A stretch of DNA of 16,138 nt, taken from the NCBI GenBank assembly GCA_038213135.1, contig JBBQTQ010000060.1, positions 1-16,138 of the forward strand. The letters are read 5' to 3'. The first letter of the stretch is position 1. Each line of letters starts with the position of its first letter. Below, one piece after another: positions 14,465 to 16,138 of the stretch. The translations under genes and the position numbers were made by a program. The stretch is from JBBQTQ01 sp038213135. GTDB lineage: Bacteria > Actinomycetota > Thermoleophilia > Gaiellales > Gaiellaceae. Below the pieces are notes generated by a model that did no database searches, was not told the DNA's origin, and saw nothing but the letters and a program-made list of their open reading frames with translations.

Positions 14465-16138
14465 ACCCGACGCCGTAGGGCGAATCAACAGCCACTTCGG
14501 CAGAGGCTCCGGGAGCCACCAGTTCCACTTGCCCATCAGGCGCATCAGCGCCGGCACGAGCAGGGCGCGGATCACCGTCGCGTCGAAGATGATCCCGGCC
14601 GCCAGGCCGATCCCGAACTGCTTGATGTCGACGCCGGGGCCTGAGGAGAGCACGAAGAAGGCGAACATCAGCACCAGGGCCGCGCTCGTCACGAGCTTGC
14701 CGGTGCGCGCCAGCCCGAGCGCGATCGCCTGCTCCGTGTCGCCCGTCTCGTCGTAGGCCTCTCGCATCCGAGTCAGCATGAAGACCTCGTAGTCCATCGA
14801 GAGCCCGAACAGGAACGCGAAGATCATCAGCGGTATCCAGGGGATGATCGACTGCGTCGCCGACACGTTCCAGATCGCCTCGGATCCGTGCCCGAGCTGG
14901 AAGACGAAGACGATGATCCCGAACGCCGCCGCGAGCGAGACCAGGTTCAGGATCGCCGCCTTCAGCGGCAGGATCACCGACCGGAACGCCCGCATCAGCA
15001 GCAGGACCGTGAGCAGCACGACGAAGCCGAGCACGTAGGGGAAGTTCCCGTAGACCGCGTGCACGAAGTCGCGGTCCTCGGCTGCCACGCCGCCGAGCGT
15101 CGCGTCCGTCCCCTTCAGCTCGTGCTGTACGGCCGAGATGACGCCGCGCACTGGCTTGGCCGAGCCGTCGTAGGCAGGAAACGCCTCGACGATCGAGTCG
15201 CCGCCGCGCCGCCACTGCTGAGGCGCGAGCGCCGCGACGACCCCCGGAGTCGAGCGGAGCTTCGCGGCCACGGCGTTCGGATCGCCGCCGTTCTCGACCA
15301 GCACCTCGAACGGCTTCAGCACTCCGGCCGAGATGCCCGCCGCCGTCAGCGCGTCGCGCCCCAGGATCGCGCTGCCGCTGCCGGGCTGGTCCTTCGCCTG
15401 CGCCTCGCTCGGGTTGAGCTGGAAGCCGTAGTAGACGAGCACGCCGACGATCGCAAGGCCGACCACCGCCACCGCCGCGGGCCGGCGCATCACGAACCGA
15501 GCCCAGCGCCCCCAGGCGCCGTCCTCGGGATGGCCACGGTCGACGAATCGCTTCGGCAGCAGGCGGACGCTGTTGATCCGCGTCCCGAGCACCGAGAGCA
15601 GTGCCGGCATCAGCGTGATCGCGGCCAGCACCGAGACCGCGGGGATCAGCATGCCGCCGATCCCGATCGAGCGGATGAAGGGCAGCGGCAGGATCACCAT
15701 CGAGACGAGGCCGACCGCGACTGTCGTGCCCGAGACGATCACCGAGCGGCCGGCGTGCGTCATCGTCTCGACGACGGCGTCCTCGACGCTGCGGCCGTGG
15801 TGGAGCTCCTCCCGGAAGCGGAAGAGCATGAGCAGCGAGTAGTCGATCGCGACCCCGAGGCCGACGAGCGCGACGAGGAACTGGACGATGATCGAGACGT
15901 CAGTGATGTAGGTGAGCGCCCAGACCGCGCTGAACGTGGTCAGGATCGAGGTCGCGGCGACGACGAGCGGGAGCGAGACCGCGGTCAGCGTCCCGAAGAC
16001 GAACAGGAGGACGAGCAGCGCGCCGACGCCGCCGATCAGGATCTCGAGCGCGAGGCTCGGCCCTCCGGCGCCGCCCACGTCCTCGAACAGCGGGTCGCGG
16101 CCGGTGAGGTTGGCGGTCACACCGGACGGCGTCGCCGA
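14450..16138 (-). CDS. MMPL-family RND-type membrane transporter, C-terminal part (cut by window edge)
   Basis: This is an integral membrane transporter of the MMPL/RND superfamily, which exports lipids, hydrophobic compounds or drugs using the proton gradient. 562 codons are visible and the open frame continues past the right edge, so the N-terminus is missing. Two MMPL transmembrane blocks are visible. The first contains VGLGVAIDYSLLMLFRFREEL and the second LFGLSMDYEVFMLTRMREAYDETGD. Each carries the Asp-Tyr pair expected for proton relay. Between them is an extracytoplasmic loop of about 130 residues (from QLNPSEAQAKDQPGSGSA to DRDFVHAVYGNF). About ten hydrophobic segments are visible. It is convergent with hyuB. 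The cargo is unknown, and no regulator or lipid-synthesis gene is in view. The in-frame GTG at 16120 is too late to be the true start. Confidence 0.93.
   Translation of the reverse strand, partial: SATPSGVTANLTGRDPLFEDVGGAGGPSLALEILIGGVGALLVLLFVFGTLTAVSLPLVVAATSILTTFSAVWALTYITDVSIIVQFLVALVGLGVAIDYSLLMLFRFREELHHGRSVEDAVVETMTHAGRSVIVSGTTVAVGLVSMVILPLPFIRSIGIGGMLIPAVSVLAAITLMPALLSVLGTRINSVRLLPKRFVDRGHPEDGAWGRWARFVMRRPAAVAVVGLAIVGVLVYYGFQLNPSEAQAKDQPGSGSAILGRDALTAAGISAGVLKPFEVLVENGGDPNAVAAKLRSTPGVVAALAPQQWRRGGDSIVEAFPAYDGSAKPVRGVISAVQHELKGTDATLGGVAAEDRDFVHAVYGNFPYVLGFVVLLTVLLLMRAFRSVILPLKAAILNLVSLAAAFGIIVFVFQLGHGSEAIWNVSATQSIIPWIPLMIFAFLFGLSMDYEVFMLTRMREAYDETGDTEQAIALGLARTGKLVTSAALVLMFAFFVLSSGPGVDIKQFGIGLAAGIIFDATVIRALLVPALMRLMGKWNWWLPEPLPKWLLIRPTASGEGPA

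Overview
The window is high-GC, tightly packed bacterial chromosome. It most likely comes from an actinobacterium of class Thermoleophilia (Gaiellales/Solirubrobacterales-like). Three things point there: the arginine gene order, frequent GTG/TTG starts with 4-base stop/start overlaps, and a short secreted protein (10564-11151, minus) whose N-terminus (LALFVALSGTSYAAINLPANSVGTPQL) resembles a surface-protein family I associate with that class. The placement is inferred from gene content only.

Layout. (1) 1-6873, minus strand: one arginine-biosynthesis operon transcribed argC-argJ-argB-argD-argR-argG-argH, with argH cut by the left edge. This is the actinobacterial argCJBDFRGH order without argF. 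The slot between argD and argR holds only 163 bp with a small hairpin. The argB-argD gap holds a duplicated palindromic REP-like element. (2) 6874-6914: a very short divergent control region with two near-identical ARG-box-like palindromes overlapping promoter-like elements for both argC and carA. (3) 6915-10567, plus strand: carA and carB, the carbamoyl-phosphate synthase subunits. CarB is only 883 aa, lacks the C-terminal allosteric (MGS-like) domain and has a shortened linker domain. (4) 10564-11151, minus: a small secreted protein with a collagen-like Gly-X-Y stretch, convergent with carB and overlapping it at the stop codons. (5) 11199-14422, plus: hyuA-hyuB, an ATP-dependent hydantoinase/oxoprolinase pair. 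(6) 14450-16138, minus: the 3' part of an MMPL/RND-type membrane transporter, convergent with hyuB across a hairpin terminator.

How the genes work together. ArgC, ArgJ, ArgB and ArgD convert glutamate to ornithine by the acetyl-recycling route. CarAB makes carbamoyl phosphate, and ArgG and ArgH convert citrulline to arginine. The ornithine carbamoyltransferase step (ArgF) must be encoded elsewhere. ArgR, encoded inside the operon, is the obvious candidate to bind the ARG boxes and control both the arg operon and carAB in response to arginine. HyuAB, the collagen-like protein and the transporter have no evident link to arginine metabolism.

No stretch longer than 300 bases lacks a gene. I saw no tRNA, rRNA, CRISPR array, insertion sequence or phage gene. 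Nothing amounts to a new multi-gene system. The items most worth attention are the domain-deleted CarB, the shared ARG-box divergent promoter, the duplicated palindrome in front of argD, and the empty argF slot.
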